A stretch of DNA of 64,000 bases from Bradyrhizobium sp. ISRA464 (GCF_029910095.1 NZ_CP094526.1:496001-560000); one strand, 5' to 3'. Positions 17,199 through 26,664 are shown, numbered from the stretch's first letter. Translations and numbers: made by a program. The notes: generated from the letters alone by a model not told the origin.

Positions 17199-18827
17199 AT
17201 GGCACAAGCCAATACGGCACAGGCCAAAACCCAGTTCGGCTACCGCCGCCATCCCGACCAGGACCGGTCGGGCGCCAGTGTAGCGGAACACCCTGTCGTG
17301 ATCGTCGGCGCCGGCCCGGTCGGGCTGTCGCTGGCGATCGATCTCGCGCAACGCGGCCAGCACGTGGTGCTGCTCGACGATGCCGATCGGATCGGCGAGG
17401 GCTCGCGCGCGATCTGCTTTTCGAAACGCTCATTGGAGTTCTGGGATCGTCTCGGCGTCGGCGACCGCATGGTCGACAAGGGCGTGGTGTGGAGCGTCGG
17501 CCGGATCTTCCACGGCGACGCGCAGCTCTATCAATTCAATCTGCTGCCTGAGGAGGGCCACAAGCGGCCGGCCTTCATCAACCTGCAGCAGTTCTATGCA
17601 GAGGCCTATCTGGTCGATCGCGTCGAGCAACTGCCCGGGATCGATCTGCGCTGGCGCAACAAGGTGGTCGCGCTGGAGAGCCGCAACGATTGCGTCGCGC
17701 TGACGATCGCAACCCCCGACGGCGCGTACCAGGTGCGCGCGACTTTTGTCATTGCCTGCGACGGCGCCCGCTCGTCGCTGCGGCAGATGGTCGGCGCGGA
17801 GTTCGCGGGTCAGGTGTTCGAGGACCAGTTCCTGATCGCCGACGTCAAGATGACCGCGGCGTTCCCGACCGAGCGCTGGTTCTGGTTCGATCCGCCGTTC
17901 CATGCGGGGCGCTCGGCACTGCTGCACAAACAGCCGGACGACATCTGGCGGATCGATCTGCAGCTCAATCCGGATGCCGATCCCGTCGCGGAGAAGCGGC
18001 CGGAGAATGTGCGGCCGCGGATCGAGCGCATGCTCGGGCATGACAATTTCGACTTCGAGTGGATCTCGCTCTACAAGTTCCAGTGCCGGCGGATGGCCAA
18101 GTTCATCCATGGCCGGGTGATCTTCGCGGGCGATTCCGCGCATCAGGTCTCGCCGTTCGGCGCACGCGGCGCCAATTCCGGGCTCGAGGATGCCGAAAAC
18201 CTGGCGTGGAAGCTCGATCGCGTGCTGCGCGGGCGTTCGCCGGAAGGGTTGCTGGAGAGCTATCACATCGAGCGCAGCGCGGCGGCGGACGAGAACATCC
18301 GCGAATCGACGCGCTCGACCGATTTCATGGCGCCGGCAACCCGGCAGGAGGCGCGGCTGCGCCAGGCGGTGCTCTCGCTCGCCAAGGAAACCGAGTTCGG
18401 CAAGCGCATGGTCAATGGCGGCCGGCTGTCGGTGCCCTCGGTCTATGATACGCCGCTGTCGACGGAGGACCGCGACGAATGGCGCGGCGGCCCGCGGCCC
18501 GGCGCCTCGATGCTGGATGCGCCTGTTGCGGAGCGCGACGGTAAGCCCAGCTTCCTGACCGAGGCCTTCATCAAGCAGGGAACACGTTTCACGCTGCTGG
18601 CGTTTGGCAATGGAGCGGTCGCCGACGTGCCTGAAGGCGTCGGCAGGATCCAGGTCGGCGGCGAGGGCGGCTTGGTCGATGCGCAAGGTCTTGCCGCCAA
18701 GCGCTACGACGCCGCACCCGATACGGCCTATCTGCTGCGGCCCGACGGCTACGTCGCCGCGCGCTTCCGCAAAGCGCAGCGGCCGGCGCTCGATGCGGCG
18801 GTGGCGCGCGCATCCGGCCTGAATTGA
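17199..18827 (+). CDS. FAD-dependent class A aromatic monooxygenase
   Basis: 542 aa. The Rossmann fingerprint VGAGPVGLSLA (residues about 33-43), the CDGARSSLR motif and the FAD ribityl motif GRVIFAGDSAHQVSPFGARG are all present, as in MhpA and PheA-type hydroxylases. It should use NAD(P)H and O2 to hydroxylate an aromatic acid. As first gene of a run ending in hmgA and fahA, its likely product is homogentisate, for example from 3-hydroxyphenylacetate; that assignment is inference from context. AGGG lies upstream of the ATG. The C-terminal thioredoxin-like domain typical of the subfamily is visible from about residue 440. Confidence 0.9.
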   Translation: MAQANTAQAKTQFGYRRHPDQDRSGASVAEHPVVIVGAGPVGLSLAIDLAQRGQHVVLLDDADRIGEGSRAICFSKRSLEFWDRLGVGDRMVDKGVVWSVGRIFHGDAQLYQFNLLPEEGHKRPAFINLQQFYAEAYLVDRVEQLPGIDLRWRNKVVALESRNDCVALTIATPDGAYQVRATFVIACDGARSSLRQMVGAEFAGQVFEDQFLIADVKMTAAFPTERWFWFDPPFHAGRSALLHKQPDDIWRIDLQLNPDADPVAEKRPENVRPRIERMLGHDNFDFEWISLYKFQCRRMAKFIHGRVIFAGDSAHQVSPFGARGANSGLEDAENLAWKLDRVLRGRSPEGLLESYHIERSAAADENIRESTRSTDFMAPATRQEARLRQAVLSLAKETEFGKRMVNGGRLSVPSVYDTPLSTEDRDEWRGGPRPGASMLDAPVAERDGKPSFLTEAFIKQGTRFTLLAFGNGAVADVPEGVGRIQVGGEGGLVDAQGLAAKRYDAAPDTAYLLRPDGYVAARFRKAQRPALDAAVARASGLN

Positions 18828-18837
18828 GGTGTCGCGC

Positions 18838-19065
18838 ATGGCGCTGTCGACCAGTTCGAATTTCGCAAGGCCCGATGACGCCTTCCGCGCCATCGTCGAG
18901 GCGCATCGCGGCCTCACCGAGGCCCAGAGCGCCGATTTCGCTGCCGCGCTGGTTCTGGTGCTCGCCAATCACATCGGTGACATCGATGTGCTGCGCGAGG
19001 CGATCGCGCTCGCGAAGCGACGGACGCTGGATGCGGGCCAACAGCAGCAACAGCAACAACAATAG
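18838..19065 (+). CDS. DUF2783-like small protein with polyglutamine tail
   Basis: 75 aa starting MALSTSSNFARPDDAF, in the run between the monooxygenase and the metallo-hydrolase. The body is a predicted helical bundle (LTEAQSADFAAALVLVLANH, residues 26-45), which I recognise as DUF2783 from its usual place beside such monooxygenases. The tail is eight consecutive glutamines, encoded by a CAG/CAA tract prone to slippage. GAGG eight bases upstream supports the ATG at 18838. Function unknown; an accessory role for the monooxygenase is only suggested by context. Confidence 0.8.
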   Translation: MALSTSSNFARPDDAFRAIVEAHRGLTEAQSADFAAALVLVLANHIGDIDVLREAIALAKRRTLDAGQQQQQQQQ

Positions 19066-19093
19066 CTCGACTTAAACGAACAGGATTGAACTG

Positions 19094-20050
19094 ATGGCCA
19101 AAGGTTTCGCCTCGACCACCGACCTCGCGGAGAAGAAGGTCACCTTCTCCGAGATCGGAACCGATCTCTATGCCTTCACCGCCGAAGGCGATCCCAACAC
19201 CGCCGTGATCGTCGGCGAGGACGGCTGCCTCGTGTTCGACGCGCAGGCGACGCCCGCGATGGCCAACAAGGTGATCGAGCGGGTGCGCACCGTCACCGAC
19301 AAGCCGATCAAATATGTCGTGCTGTCGCATTATCACGCCGTCCGCGTGCTCGGCGCGTCCGCCTATCACGCGCAGGGTATCGTTGCCTCGCAGGAGACCT
19401 ATCGGCTGATCCAGGAGCGCGGCCAGCAGGACTGGGATTCCGAGTACGGCCGCTTCCCGCGCCTGTTCCAGGATGCCGCGAGCATTCCCGGCCTGACCTG
19501 GCCGACGCTGACCTTCGAAGGCGAGATGTCGATCTATCTGGGAAAACGCGAGGTGCGGCTGATGCAGCTCGGCGCCGGCCACACCTCCGGCGATATCGTC
19601 GCCTGGGTGCCGGATGCCGAGGTGATGTTCTCCGGCGATCTCATCGAGTACCACTCGGCCTGCTATTGCGGCGACGCGCATTTGCGCGAATGGCCGATGA
19701 CGCTGAACGAGATCCGCGCCTTCAATCCGAAGGCGATCGCGCCGGGCCGCGGCGATGCGTTGACCGGCCTGTCGACCACGCGCGATGCGATCGCAATGAC
19801 CCGCGACTTCGTCACCACGCTCTATGGCGCCGCCGAAAGCTCCGTCGCCAAAGGCCGCACGCTGAAGGAATCGATGGCCGCGACGCGCGAGGTGATGGAT
19901 CCGAAATTCGCAAGCTTCGCGATTTACGAGCATTGCCTGCCGTTCAACGTCTCCCGCGCCTATGACGAGGCGTCCGGGATCGACGATCCCGTGATCTGGA
20001 CCGACAAGCGCGACCAGGAAATGTGGGCCGCCCTGCAAGGAGGAGGATGA
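19094..20050 (+). CDS. Metallo-beta-lactamase-fold protein with degenerate metal site
   Basis: 318 aa with the fold's strand order ([38 protein letters not shown]). The usual HxHxDH reads His79-Tyr-His81-Ala-Val83-Arg84, so both the Asp and His of the second metal site are gone; the last histidine (PGHG) reads PGRG with Arg219. His163 and Asp182 remain. It may bind one metal or act as a non-classical hydrolase. Its stop overlaps an ATG of the hmgA leader (ATGA), so it is tightly coupled to hmgA. The family is recurrent in homogentisate clusters as I recall, but its reaction is unknown to me. Confidence 0.82.
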   Translation: MAKGFASTTDLAEKKVTFSEIGTDLYAFTAEGDPNTAVIVGEDGCLVFDAQATPAMANKVIERVRTVTDKPIKYVVLSHYHAVRVLGASAYHAQGIVASQETYRLIQERGQQDWDSEYGRFPRLFQDAASIPGLTWPTLTFEGEMSIYLGKREVRLMQLGAGHTSGDIVAWVPDAEVMFSGDLIEYHSACYCGDAHLREWPMTLNEIRAFNPKAIAPGRGDALTGLSTTRDAIAMTRDFVTTLYGAAESSVAKGRTLKESMAATREVMDPKFASFAIYEHCLPFNVSRAYDEASGIDDPVIWTDKRDQEMWAALQGGG

Positions 20051-20052
20051 CC

Positions 20053-21399
20053 ATGAATATCAACACCTCGCCTGATCAGATCGTTCGCAGCACCGCGCAG
20101 GTGACGCCGGGCTATATGTCCGGCTTCGGCAACAGCTTTGAGACCGAGGCGCTGCCCGGCGCGCTGCCGATGGGGCGCAACTCGCCGCAGCGCTGTGCCT
20201 ACGGGCTCTACGCCGAACAGCTCTCGGGCTCGCCGTTCACGGCACCGCGGGGCACCAATGAGCGCTCCTGGCTCTATCGCATCCGTCCGTCGGTCAAGCA
20301 TTCCGGCCGCTTCGCCAAGGTTGGTGCCGGGCTGTGGCGGACCGCGCCGTGCCACGAATACGACATGCCGATCGCGCAACTGCGCTGGGACCCCGCGCCG
20401 ATCCCGAAGGAGGACAAGACCTTCCTGCAGGGCGTGCAGACCATGACCACGGCGGGCGATGCCAACACGCAAGCCGGCATGGCGGCGCACGTCTATCTCA
20501 TCACCAAATCGATGGTGGACCAGCATTTCTACAATGCCGATGGCGAGATGCTGTTCGTGTTGCAGCAGGGCAATTTGCGCTTCGTCACCGAGTTCGGCCG
20601 CATCGATGCCGAGCCTGGCGAGATCGTGGTGATCCCGCGCGGCGTCAAGTTCCGCGTCGAGATTCTAAATGGTCCGGCGCGCGGGTATCTCTGCGAAAAC
20701 TACGGCGGTGCGTTCACGCTGCCGGAGCGCGGCCCGATCGGCGCCAACTGCCTCGCCAATTCGCGCGACTTCCTGACGCCCGTTGCGTCCTATGAGGACA
20801 AGGACACGCCGACCGAGCTCTACGTGAAATGGGGCGGCTCGCTGTTCAAGACCACGCTGCCGCATTCGCCGATCGACGTGGTCGCCTGGCACGGCAATTA
20901 TGCGCCGTACAAATATGACCTGCGCACCTTCTCGCCGGTCGGCGCGATCGCTTTCGATCACCCCGATCCCTCGATCTTCACGGTGCTGACCTCGCCGTCG
21001 GAGACCGCGGGCACCGCGAATATCGACTTCGTGATCTTCCCGGAGCGCTGGTTGGTGGCCGACAACACCTTCCGTCCGCCGTGGTATCACATGAATATCA
21101 TGTCGGAATTCATGGGCCTGATCTACGGCGTCTACGACGCCAAGCCGCAGGGCTTCGTGCCCGGCGGAATCAGCTTGCACAACTGCATGCTGCCGCATGG
21201 CCCCGACCGCGAGGCCTTCGAGCACGCCAGCAACAGCGAGCTCAAGCCGGTGAAGCTGACCGGCACCATGGCCTTCATGTTCGAAACGCGGTTTCCCCAG
21301 CGCGTGACCAAGCATGCGGCGACGTCGTCGACGCTGCAGGACGATTATTCGGATTGCTGGAAGGGTCTGGAAAAGAAGTTCGATCCGAGCAAGCCGTAG
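20053..21399 (+). CDS. hmgA: Homogentisate 1,2-dioxygenase
   Basis: 448 aa, full length. It opens the ring of homogentisate to maleylacetoacetate using Fe(II) and O2. The N-terminal block [19 protein letters not shown] is diagnostic, and the C-terminal metal site is intact: His in WYHMN, Glu in MSEFMG and His in LPHGPD. AGGAGG six bases before the ATG at 20053 sets the start; the overlapping ATG at 20047 is too close to it. It lies in the middle of the catabolic run, upstream of fahA. Confidence 0.98.
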   Translation: MNINTSPDQIVRSTAQVTPGYMSGFGNSFETEALPGALPMGRNSPQRCAYGLYAEQLSGSPFTAPRGTNERSWLYRIRPSVKHSGRFAKVGAGLWRTAPCHEYDMPIAQLRWDPAPIPKEDKTFLQGVQTMTTAGDANTQAGMAAHVYLITKSMVDQHFYNADGEMLFVLQQGNLRFVTEFGRIDAEPGEIVVIPRGVKFRVEILNGPARGYLCENYGGAFTLPERGPIGANCLANSRDFLTPVASYEDKDTPTELYVKWGGSLFKTTLPHSPIDVVAWHGNYAPYKYDLRTFSPVGAIAFDHPDPSIFTVLTSPSETAGTANIDFVIFPERWLVADNTFRPPWYHMNIMSEFMGLIYGVYDAKPQGFVPGGISLHNCMLPHGPDREAFEHASNSELKPVKLTGTMAFMFETRFPQRVTKHAATSSTLQDDYSDCWKGLEKKFDPSKP

Positions 21400-21411
21400 A
21401 ATTCATGTCAA

Positions 21412-21488
21412 TCGTCCATCGCCGGGCTTGACCCGGCGATCCATCGGGGTTCCTGAAGATGGATGCCCGGGTCAAGCCGGGTATGACG
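21412..21488. repeat. Palindromic repeat inside the hmgA-fahA spacer
   Basis: CATCGCCGGGCTTGACCCGG near 21419 and GATGGATGCCCGGGTCAAGC near 21461 form an imperfect inverted repeat ending in TGACGAC. This is the CCGGGCTTGACCCGG class of short repeats common in Bradyrhizobium-type genomes. It lies in the transcript between hmgA and fahA and could affect message stability. Confidence 0.75.
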
Positions 21489-21509
21489 ACTTTCTGATTG
21501 GAGAAATCC

Positions 21510-22778
21510 GTGCCCCACCCCAACGACCCCAAACTCCGCTCCTTCATCGACGTCGCGCCGACCTCCGACTTTCCGATCCAGAATCTGCCTTATGGCGTGT
21601 TCTCGGCGAACGGATTGGCCCCTCGCGTCGGCGTCGCGATCGGCGACTATGTGCTCGATCTCTGGGAGCTCGAGCAGGACTCGCGGCTCGATGTCGGGCC
21701 GCTCGGCGTTTTCTCGCAGCCGTCGCTCAACGCCTTCATGGCGCTGGGGCCGAAAGTGTGGTCGGCGACGCGGGCGCGGATCAGCGAGCTGCTGCGCTCC
21801 GATCACCCGGAGCTACGGGACAACAGGGAATTGCGGGCGCGGGCGCTGGTGCCGATGGCTGACGTCAAGCTGCACATGCCGTTTGCGGTCTCGGGCTACA
21901 CCGATTTCTATTCGTCGAAGGAGCACGCCACCAATGTCGGCGTCATGTTCCGCGGCAAGGACAACGCGCTGCAGCCGAACTGGCTGCACATGCCGATTGG
22001 TTACAACGGCCGCGCCTCGACCGTGGTGGTAAGCGGCACCAAGGTGCGCCGGCCGCGCGGCCAGCTGAAGCCGCCGACCGCTGAGGTGCCGAGCTTCGGC
22101 CCGTGCAAGCGGCTCGATTTCGAGCTGGAGATGGGCGTGGTCGTGGGACAGGCGTCGCCGATGGGCGAGATGCTGACCGAGAAGCAGGCCGAGGAGATGA
22201 TCTTCGGCTTCGTCATCCTCAACGACTGGAGCGCGCGCGACATCCAGCAGTGGGAGTACGTGCCGCTCGGTCCGTTCCAGGCCAAGGCGTTCGCCACATC
22301 GATCAGCCCCTGGGTGGTGACGCGCGAAGCGCTGGAGCCGTTCCGGATGCAGGGCCCGGCGCAGCAGCCGGAGCCGCTCGCTTATCTGAAGCAGACGCAG
22401 CCGAACAATTACGACATGCAGCTCGATGTCGCGCTGCGTGCCGGGTCGATGAACGAGACGAAGACGATCTGCAGCACCAATTTCAAGTACATGTACTGGT
22501 CGTCGGTGCAGCAGCTTGTGCACCACGCCTCATCCGGCTGCGCCATGAATGTCGGCGACCTCTTAGGGTCGGGCACGATCTCCGGCCCGGAGAAGCATCA
22601 GCGCGGCAGCTTGCTCGAGATCAGCTGGAACGGGACCGAGCCGGTCGAGCTTGCCGGCGGCGTCAAGCGCTCGTTCCTCGAAGACGGCGATTCGCTCGTC
22701 ATGCGCGGCTGGTGCCAGGGCGACGGCTACCGCGTCGGCTTCGGCGAGGTTGAAGGGACGATCGTCGCGGCGGAGTGA
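21510..22778 (+). CDS. fahA: Fumarylacetoacetase
   Basis: 422 aa from a GTG at 21510 with GGAG six bases upstream. It hydrolyses fumarylacetoacetate to fumarate and acetoacetate, the last step of tyrosine catabolism. The N-terminal domain (LPYGVF and PRVGVAIGDYVLDL) and the catalytic FAH fold (DFYSSKEHATNVGVMFRG, LDFELEMGVVVG, NDWSARDIQQWEY, SGTISGPE) carry the expected His-Glu-Asp ligands. No maleylacetoacetate isomerase gene is visible nearby, so that step must be encoded elsewhere or run without an enzyme. Confidence 0.97.
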   Translation: MPHPNDPKLRSFIDVAPTSDFPIQNLPYGVFSANGLAPRVGVAIGDYVLDLWELEQDSRLDVGPLGVFSQPSLNAFMALGPKVWSATRARISELLRSDHPELRDNRELRARALVPMADVKLHMPFAVSGYTDFYSSKEHATNVGVMFRGKDNALQPNWLHMPIGYNGRASTVVVSGTKVRRPRGQLKPPTAEVPSFGPCKRLDFELEMGVVVGQASPMGEMLTEKQAEEMIFGFVILNDWSARDIQQWEYVPLGPFQAKAFATSISPWVVTREALEPFRMQGPAQQPEPLAYLKQTQPNNYDMQLDVALRAGSMNETKTICSTNFKYMYWSSVQQLVHHASSGCAMNVGDLLGSGTISGPEKHQRGSLLEISWNGTEPVELAGGVKRSFLEDGDSLVMRGWCQGDGYRVGFGEVEGTIVAAE

Positions 22779-22805
22779 TTCTGTTCGACGGTCGCAGCCG
22801 GTCGC

Positions 22806-22937
22806 TTAGCCTCCCCTTGAAAAGGGGAGGTCGGTTTGCGCTGAAAGCGCAAACCGGGTGGGGATCTTGCCTCTCCACGAACGCCGGCACCCGTGGCTGA
22901 CCCCCACCCCGCCCTCCCCCTTTGCCGGGGGAGGGAG
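22806..22937. repeat. Intergenic inverted repeat with nested hairpin
   Basis: CCTCCCCTTGAAAAGGGGAGG forms its own hairpin, followed by GGTTTGCGCTGAAAGCGCAAACC and GGGTGGGG; the far arm has CCCCACCC and CCCTCCCCC. It has the same architecture as the repeats at 3106 and 46526 but different arm sequences. It separates fahA from a convergent gene. Confidence 0.75.
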
Positions 22938-22956
22938 CCGGAGAGCGGGGCAAGCC

Positions 22957-23268
22957 TCACCGCTCCTCGGGGCGAATATCCTTCAGCCGCGCCGAATGCG
23001 CGGCGACATCCTCGAGGCTGTATTTCAGATGCACCCGCTTGTCTGACGGTGGCTGTTTCGCCGTGCACACGCCCGGCCGCCACTCCTTCGCGGGCCGGAT
23101 CGGCCGCGGCGCGAAGCCGCCGCCGCAGTTCGGGCAGACATTGCCGAGCTTGGTGTCGGCGCAGTCCGCGCAGAACGTACATTCATACGAACAGATCCGC
23201 GCGTCTGTCGCGTTCGGCGGCAGGTCCTTGTCGCAATATTCGCAGTTCGGTCGCATCTGCAGCGCCAT
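22957..23268 (-). CDS. DUF1272-type zinc-ribbon protein
   Basis: 103 aa. Four CxxC-type pairs (CEYC, CSYEC, CADC, CPNC) lie within residues 9-50 and should bind one or two zinc ions, matching the DUF1272 pattern. The C-terminal half is basic, with KEWRPGV and a DIRPEER tail, and is less conserved in appearance. GAGGGACGACG precedes the ATG at 23268, which is preferred to the frame opening at 23307. It converges on fahA. Function unknown. Confidence 0.85.
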   Translation of the reverse strand: MALQMRPNCEYCDKDLPPNATDARICSYECTFCADCADTKLGNVCPNCGGGFAPRPIRPAKEWRPGVCTAKQPPSDKRVHLKYSLEDVAAHSARLKDIRPEER

Positions 23269-23356
23269 CGTCGTCCCTCTTGCCGGATGTTGGAGGAATG
23301 ATCGCAAATCGGTCCGGGAAAGCGAATGACGGATTTCCCTCGATTTGCGCCAGAGC

Positions 23357-23409
23357 AGAGCGTTTTCCAGCGAAGTGGGACCGGTTCGCGTGAAGAAAAC
23401 GCGCCAAAA
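23357..23409. repeat. Short dispersed repeat, AGAGCGTTTTC class
   Basis: AGAGCGTTTTCCAGCGAAGT is followed by GGGACCGGTTCGCG and a complementary GAAAACGC, so the ends pair. A related copy lies at 33793-33849. It is a widespread rhizobial intergenic repeat type as I recall. Confidence 0.7.
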
Positions 23410-23413
23410 AGGA

Positions 23414-23890
23414 CTACCCCTGCAACGCCGTGAGCGGCAGCTTTGAGCTCTCCTTCAGCCGATCGAGCACGATCGAAGAGCGCACATGGGCGACGCTCTG
23501 GTGCGGCATCAGCACATTGTTGACGATGTCGGACAGGCTCTTGAGGTCGCGCAGCATCACCTTGAGCACGTAATCGGCATCTCCCGTCAGCGCATAGGCC
23601 TCCTGGATATCGTCGACGCGGTTGACCAGCTCGCGAAACCGCTTGGCGTTGTCGGGCGAATGGGTCGCCAGCGTGATGTGGATGAAGGCGATCAGGCCGA
23701 AGCCGAGCGCTTCGCCGGCAAGATCGGCGTGATAGCCGGAGATGACCTTTTCCTCCTCCAGCCGCATCCGGCGGCGCGAGCATTGCGAGGCGGACAGGCC
23801 GACGAGGTCGGCCAATTGCTGGTTGGTCAGCCGGCCGTCGTCCTGTAGCGCGGCGAGCATTTTAAGGTCGAAGGTGTCGACTTCAGTCAT
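23414..23890 (-). CDS. Lrp/AsnC family regulator, divergent from hppD
   Basis: 158 aa. An N-terminal winged HTH (residues about 5-55, LTNQQLADLVGLSASQCSRR) is followed by a RAM/AsnC ligand-binding domain (about 70-145, including YALTGDADYVLKVMLRDL). Such proteins bind amino acids and regulate adjacent catabolic genes. The 120-bp divergent spacer with hppD makes it the likely local regulator of 4-hydroxyphenylpyruvate use, perhaps sensing tyrosine or phenylalanine (inference). Confidence 0.95.
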   Translation of the reverse strand: MTEVDTFDLKMLAALQDDGRLTNQQLADLVGLSASQCSRRRMRLEEEKVISGYHADLAGEALGFGLIAFIHITLATHSPDNAKRFRELVNRVDDIQEAYALTGDADYVLKVMLRDLKSLSDIVNNVLMPHQSVAHVRSSIVLDRLKESSKLPLTALQG

Positions 23891-24013
23891 GCGTCAAGAT
23901 CCAATTCTGTGCACATATCGTGCGCAATCTTAGCAAATCGTGAAGCATTTTGCACGCACCTTGCGCAGCAGGTGACGGAAACTGATCTCCAGACAAATCA
24001 GGGAGATATCGCC

Positions 24014-25132
24014 ATGGGTCCGTTTCCGCACGATGCGCCGCCGGCCGAGATCAGCGCCGACAACCCGATGGGCACCGACGGCTTCGAGTTCGTCGAATAT
24101 GCGCACCCAAATCCGGGCGAGCTGCATGCCCTGTTCAAGCTGATGGGCTTCGTCGCGGTCGCCCGCCACAAGGCGAAGAAGATCACGGTCTATCGCCAGG
24201 GCGACATCAACTATCTTGTCAACGAACAGCCCGGCACCCACGGCTTCAATTTTGTCGCCGAGCACGGACCGTGTGCGCCATCAATGGCGTTCCGCGTGGT
24301 CGACGCCAAGCAGGCCTATGAGCGCGCGATCTCGCTCGGCGCCGAGCCGGCGGAAGCCTCATCCGCGCAGAAGACGCTCGATGTGCCCGCGATCAAGGGC
24401 ATCGGCGGCAGCCTGCTCTATTTCGTCGATCGCTACGGCGCCAAGGGCTCGGCCTATGATGCCGAGTTCGAATGGCTCGGCGCGGAGAATCCGCGGCCCG
24501 CGGGCTCGGGCCTCTACTACGTCGATCACCTCACCCACAACGTCCATCGTGGGCGCATGGATGTCTGGACCAGCTTCTATGCAAAGCTGTTCAACTTCCG
24601 CCAGATCCGCTTCTTCGACATCGAGGGCCGCGCGTCAGGCCTGTTCTCCCGCGCGCTGACCAGCCCGGACGGCAAGATCAGGATTCCGATCAACGAGGAC
24701 GCCGGCGATTCCGGGCAGATCGAGGAGTATCTCAACATTTATCGCGGCGAGGGCATCCAGCACATCGCCTGCGGCGCCCGCGATATCTATCGCACCGTCG
24801 AGACGCTGCGTGACGCCGGTCTGCCCTTCATGCCGTCACCGCCCGACACTTATTTCGAGCGGATCGACACCCGCCTGCCGAAGCATGGTGAAGACGTCGC
24901 GCGGCTGCAGACAAACGGCATCCTGATCGACGGCGAGGGCGTGGTCGAGGGCGGCCAGACCAAGGTGCTGCTGCAGATCTTCTCGGCGAACGCGATCGGG
25001 CCGATCTTCTTCGAATTCATTCAGCGCAAGGGTGACGACGGCTTCGGCGAAGGCAACTTCAAGGCGCTGTTCGAATCGATCGAGGAGGACCAGATTCGCC
25101 GCGGCGTGCTCAAGGTCGATCACGCGGCGTAG
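24014..25132 (+). CDS. hppD: 4-Hydroxyphenylpyruvate dioxygenase
   Basis: 372 aa, the usual bacterial length. It turns 4-hydroxyphenylpyruvate into homogentisate and so feeds hmgA. It has a vicinal oxygen chelate fold in two halves. The Fe(II) ligands are visible as His in VDHLTHNVHRG, His in GIQHIACG and Glu in IFFEFIQRKGDDGFGEGNF. GGGAG eight bases before the ATG at 24014 sets the start; the longer frame from 23909 overlaps the promoter region. It diverges from the AsnC regulator. Confidence 0.98.
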   Translation: MGPFPHDAPPAEISADNPMGTDGFEFVEYAHPNPGELHALFKLMGFVAVARHKAKKITVYRQGDINYLVNEQPGTHGFNFVAEHGPCAPSMAFRVVDAKQAYERAISLGAEPAEASSAQKTLDVPAIKGIGGSLLYFVDRYGAKGSAYDAEFEWLGAENPRPAGSGLYYVDHLTHNVHRGRMDVWTSFYAKLFNFRQIRFFDIEGRASGLFSRALTSPDGKIRIPINEDAGDSGQIEEYLNIYRGEGIQHIACGARDIYRTVETLRDAGLPFMPSPPDTYFERIDTRLPKHGEDVARLQTNGILIDGEGVVEGGQTKVLLQIFSANAIGPIFFEFIQRKGDDGFGEGNFKALFESIEEDQIRRGVLKVDHAA

Positions 25133-25187
25133 GACTTCGTGGGTACGGCGCTACGCGTCCTTATCCACTCTGCGTTCTCTGCGCCGT

Positions 25188-25258
25188 CATTGCGAGCGAA
25201 GCGAAGCAATCCATTTCGCCGTTCGCGGAACGATGGATTGCTTCGTCGCTTCAGCGCA
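25188..25258. repeat. Palindromic repeat, ATTGCGAGCGAAGCGAAGCAATCC class
   Basis: TTGCGAGCGAAGCGAAGCAA near 25190 and TGGATTGCTTCGTCGCTTCA near 25234 are inverted copies around a short spacer. The repeat separates the convergent hppD and CoA-transferase genes and may act as a terminator. Confidence 0.75.
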
Positions 25259-25302
25259 AAATTGCCTTGCATTTTTGTCGCGAGCTCGCATGACAGCGGA
25301 AG

Positions 25303-26415
25303 TTACCTCGCGACCTTCCACGCGCTCGTCACATCCCCGATCTTCGCCACCTCCGGCTCGCGGATCGCGGAGGGGGTGCGCGAGAAGCGCGGCGCGGGGG
25401 CGGGCTGGGTGACGCCGTGGCGCTTGACGAACACGTTGCGCGCCGCCATGTGCGGATGCTTCGGCGCCTCCTCCATGGTGAGTACAGGCGCGAAGCAGAT
25501 GTCGGTGCCTTCCATGATCTTGCACCAGTCCGCGCGCGTCTTGCTCTTGAAGACCTTGGTCAGCTTCTCCTTCAGCGCCGGCCACGCCTTGCGATCCATC
25601 TGCGCGTCGAAATCGGCGTCGGTCAGATCGGCATGCTTGCGCAGCAGCGCGTAGAATTGCGGCTCGATCGAGCCGATCGAGATGAAGTTGCCGCAAGAGC
25701 ATTCGTAGACGCCGTAGAAGTGCGCGCCGCCGTCGAGGAAGTTCTGGTCGCGGCCGCCGCTCCAGCGGCCCTGTGCGCTCATGTCGTAGAACATCGACAT
25801 CAGCGATGCCGCGCCGTCGCACATCGCGGTGTCCACGACCTGGCCCTTGCCGGATTTCTGCGCTTCCAGCAGTGCGGCGAGCACGCCGACCACGAGATAC
25901 AGCGCGCCCCCGCCGAAATCGCCGACCAGGTTGAGCGGCGGCACCGGCCTCTCCTTGGTGCCGATCGCTGCGAGCGCGCCCGTGATCGAGATGTAGTTGA
26001 TGTCGTGGCCGGCGGCGTGCGCCAGCGGGCCTTCCTGGCCCCAGCCGGTCATGCGGCCATAGACCAGCTTCGGATTGCGCGCGAGCACGACGTCGGGGCC
26101 GAGCCCAAGGCGCTCCATTACGCCGGGGCGGAAACCTTCGATCAGGGCATCGGCATGGCTCAGCAGTTCGAGCACCTCTGTGATCGCGGCCTTGTTCTTC
26201 AGGTCGAGTTCGATCACCTTGCGACCACGCGTTGCGACCGCCTTCAGGTTCTTGCCGGCGCCGACGCGATCGAGGGTGATGACCTCGGCTCCCATGTCGG
26301 CGAGCAGCATGCAGGCGAACGGGCCGGGGCCGATGCCGGCGAATTCGACGATGCGGAAGCCGGCGAGCGGGCCGGAGGTGCGGGCGGCGGTTTGGGAGGC
26401 TGGTTTATCGAGCAC
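25303..26415 (-). CDS. Family III CoA-transferase (CaiB/BaiF), racemase-like
   Basis: 370 aa. The fold markers are present: LAGFRIVEFAGIGPGPFACMLLADMGAEV at the N-terminus, then GFRPGVMERLGLGPDVV and GHDINYISITGAL. This sub-pattern matches alpha-methylacyl-CoA racemase more than formyl- or succinyl-CoA transferases, where the GHDINY histidine and a later Asp act in alpha-proton exchange. A CoA-transferase role on a branched or aromatic acyl-CoA cannot be excluded. It is monocistronic here, convergent with hppD. The first dozen residues are low-complexity. Confidence 0.9.
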   Translation of the reverse strand: MLDKPASQTAARTSGPLAGFRIVEFAGIGPGPFACMLLADMGAEVITLDRVGAGKNLKAVATRGRKVIELDLKNKAAITEVLELLSHADALIEGFRPGVMERLGLGPDVVLARNPKLVYGRMTGWGQEGPLAHAAGHDINYISITGALAAIGTKERPVPPLNLVGDFGGGALYLVVGVLAALLEAQKSGKGQVVDTAMCDGAASLMSMFYDMSAQGRWSGGRDQNFLDGGAHFYGVYECSCGNFISIGSIEPQFYALLRKHADLTDADFDAQMDRKAWPALKEKLTKVFKSKTRADWCKIMEGTDICFAPVLTMEEAPKHPHMAARNVFVKRHGVTQPAPAPRFSRTPSAIREPEVAKIGDVTSAWKVAR

Positions 26416-26586
26416 GTTGTTGGTCCGTTGTAGTTAGGAGTTATGCGGATGAGGTCTCGTGGCTGCGGCGGTATCGCTGCGCGTCACCTGACGTCGGACT
26501 CATTCCACGGTCGTGGCAAACGGTGTGCGTCGGTGATGCCGAATGTCATGCGCGTCCTCGCCCCGTCCGTGCGACGGTATTTTTAA

Positions 26587-26602
26587 TTAGCTGATTAGCT
26601 AA
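26587..26602. promoter_or_regulatory. Possible operator, inverted repeat TTAGCT-GATT-AGCTAA
   Basis: A 6-4-6 perfect dyad in an AT-rich patch about 170 bp upstream of the CoA-transferase start. The rest of the 26416-26714 spacer shows no gene. Binding protein unknown. Confidence 0.35.
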
Positions 26603-26664
26603 ATTGTCTCGCCGAATACGCCGTGTGGCAAGCGGCTTTTTGTCCGTGCTCATCCGCAAAAAAC

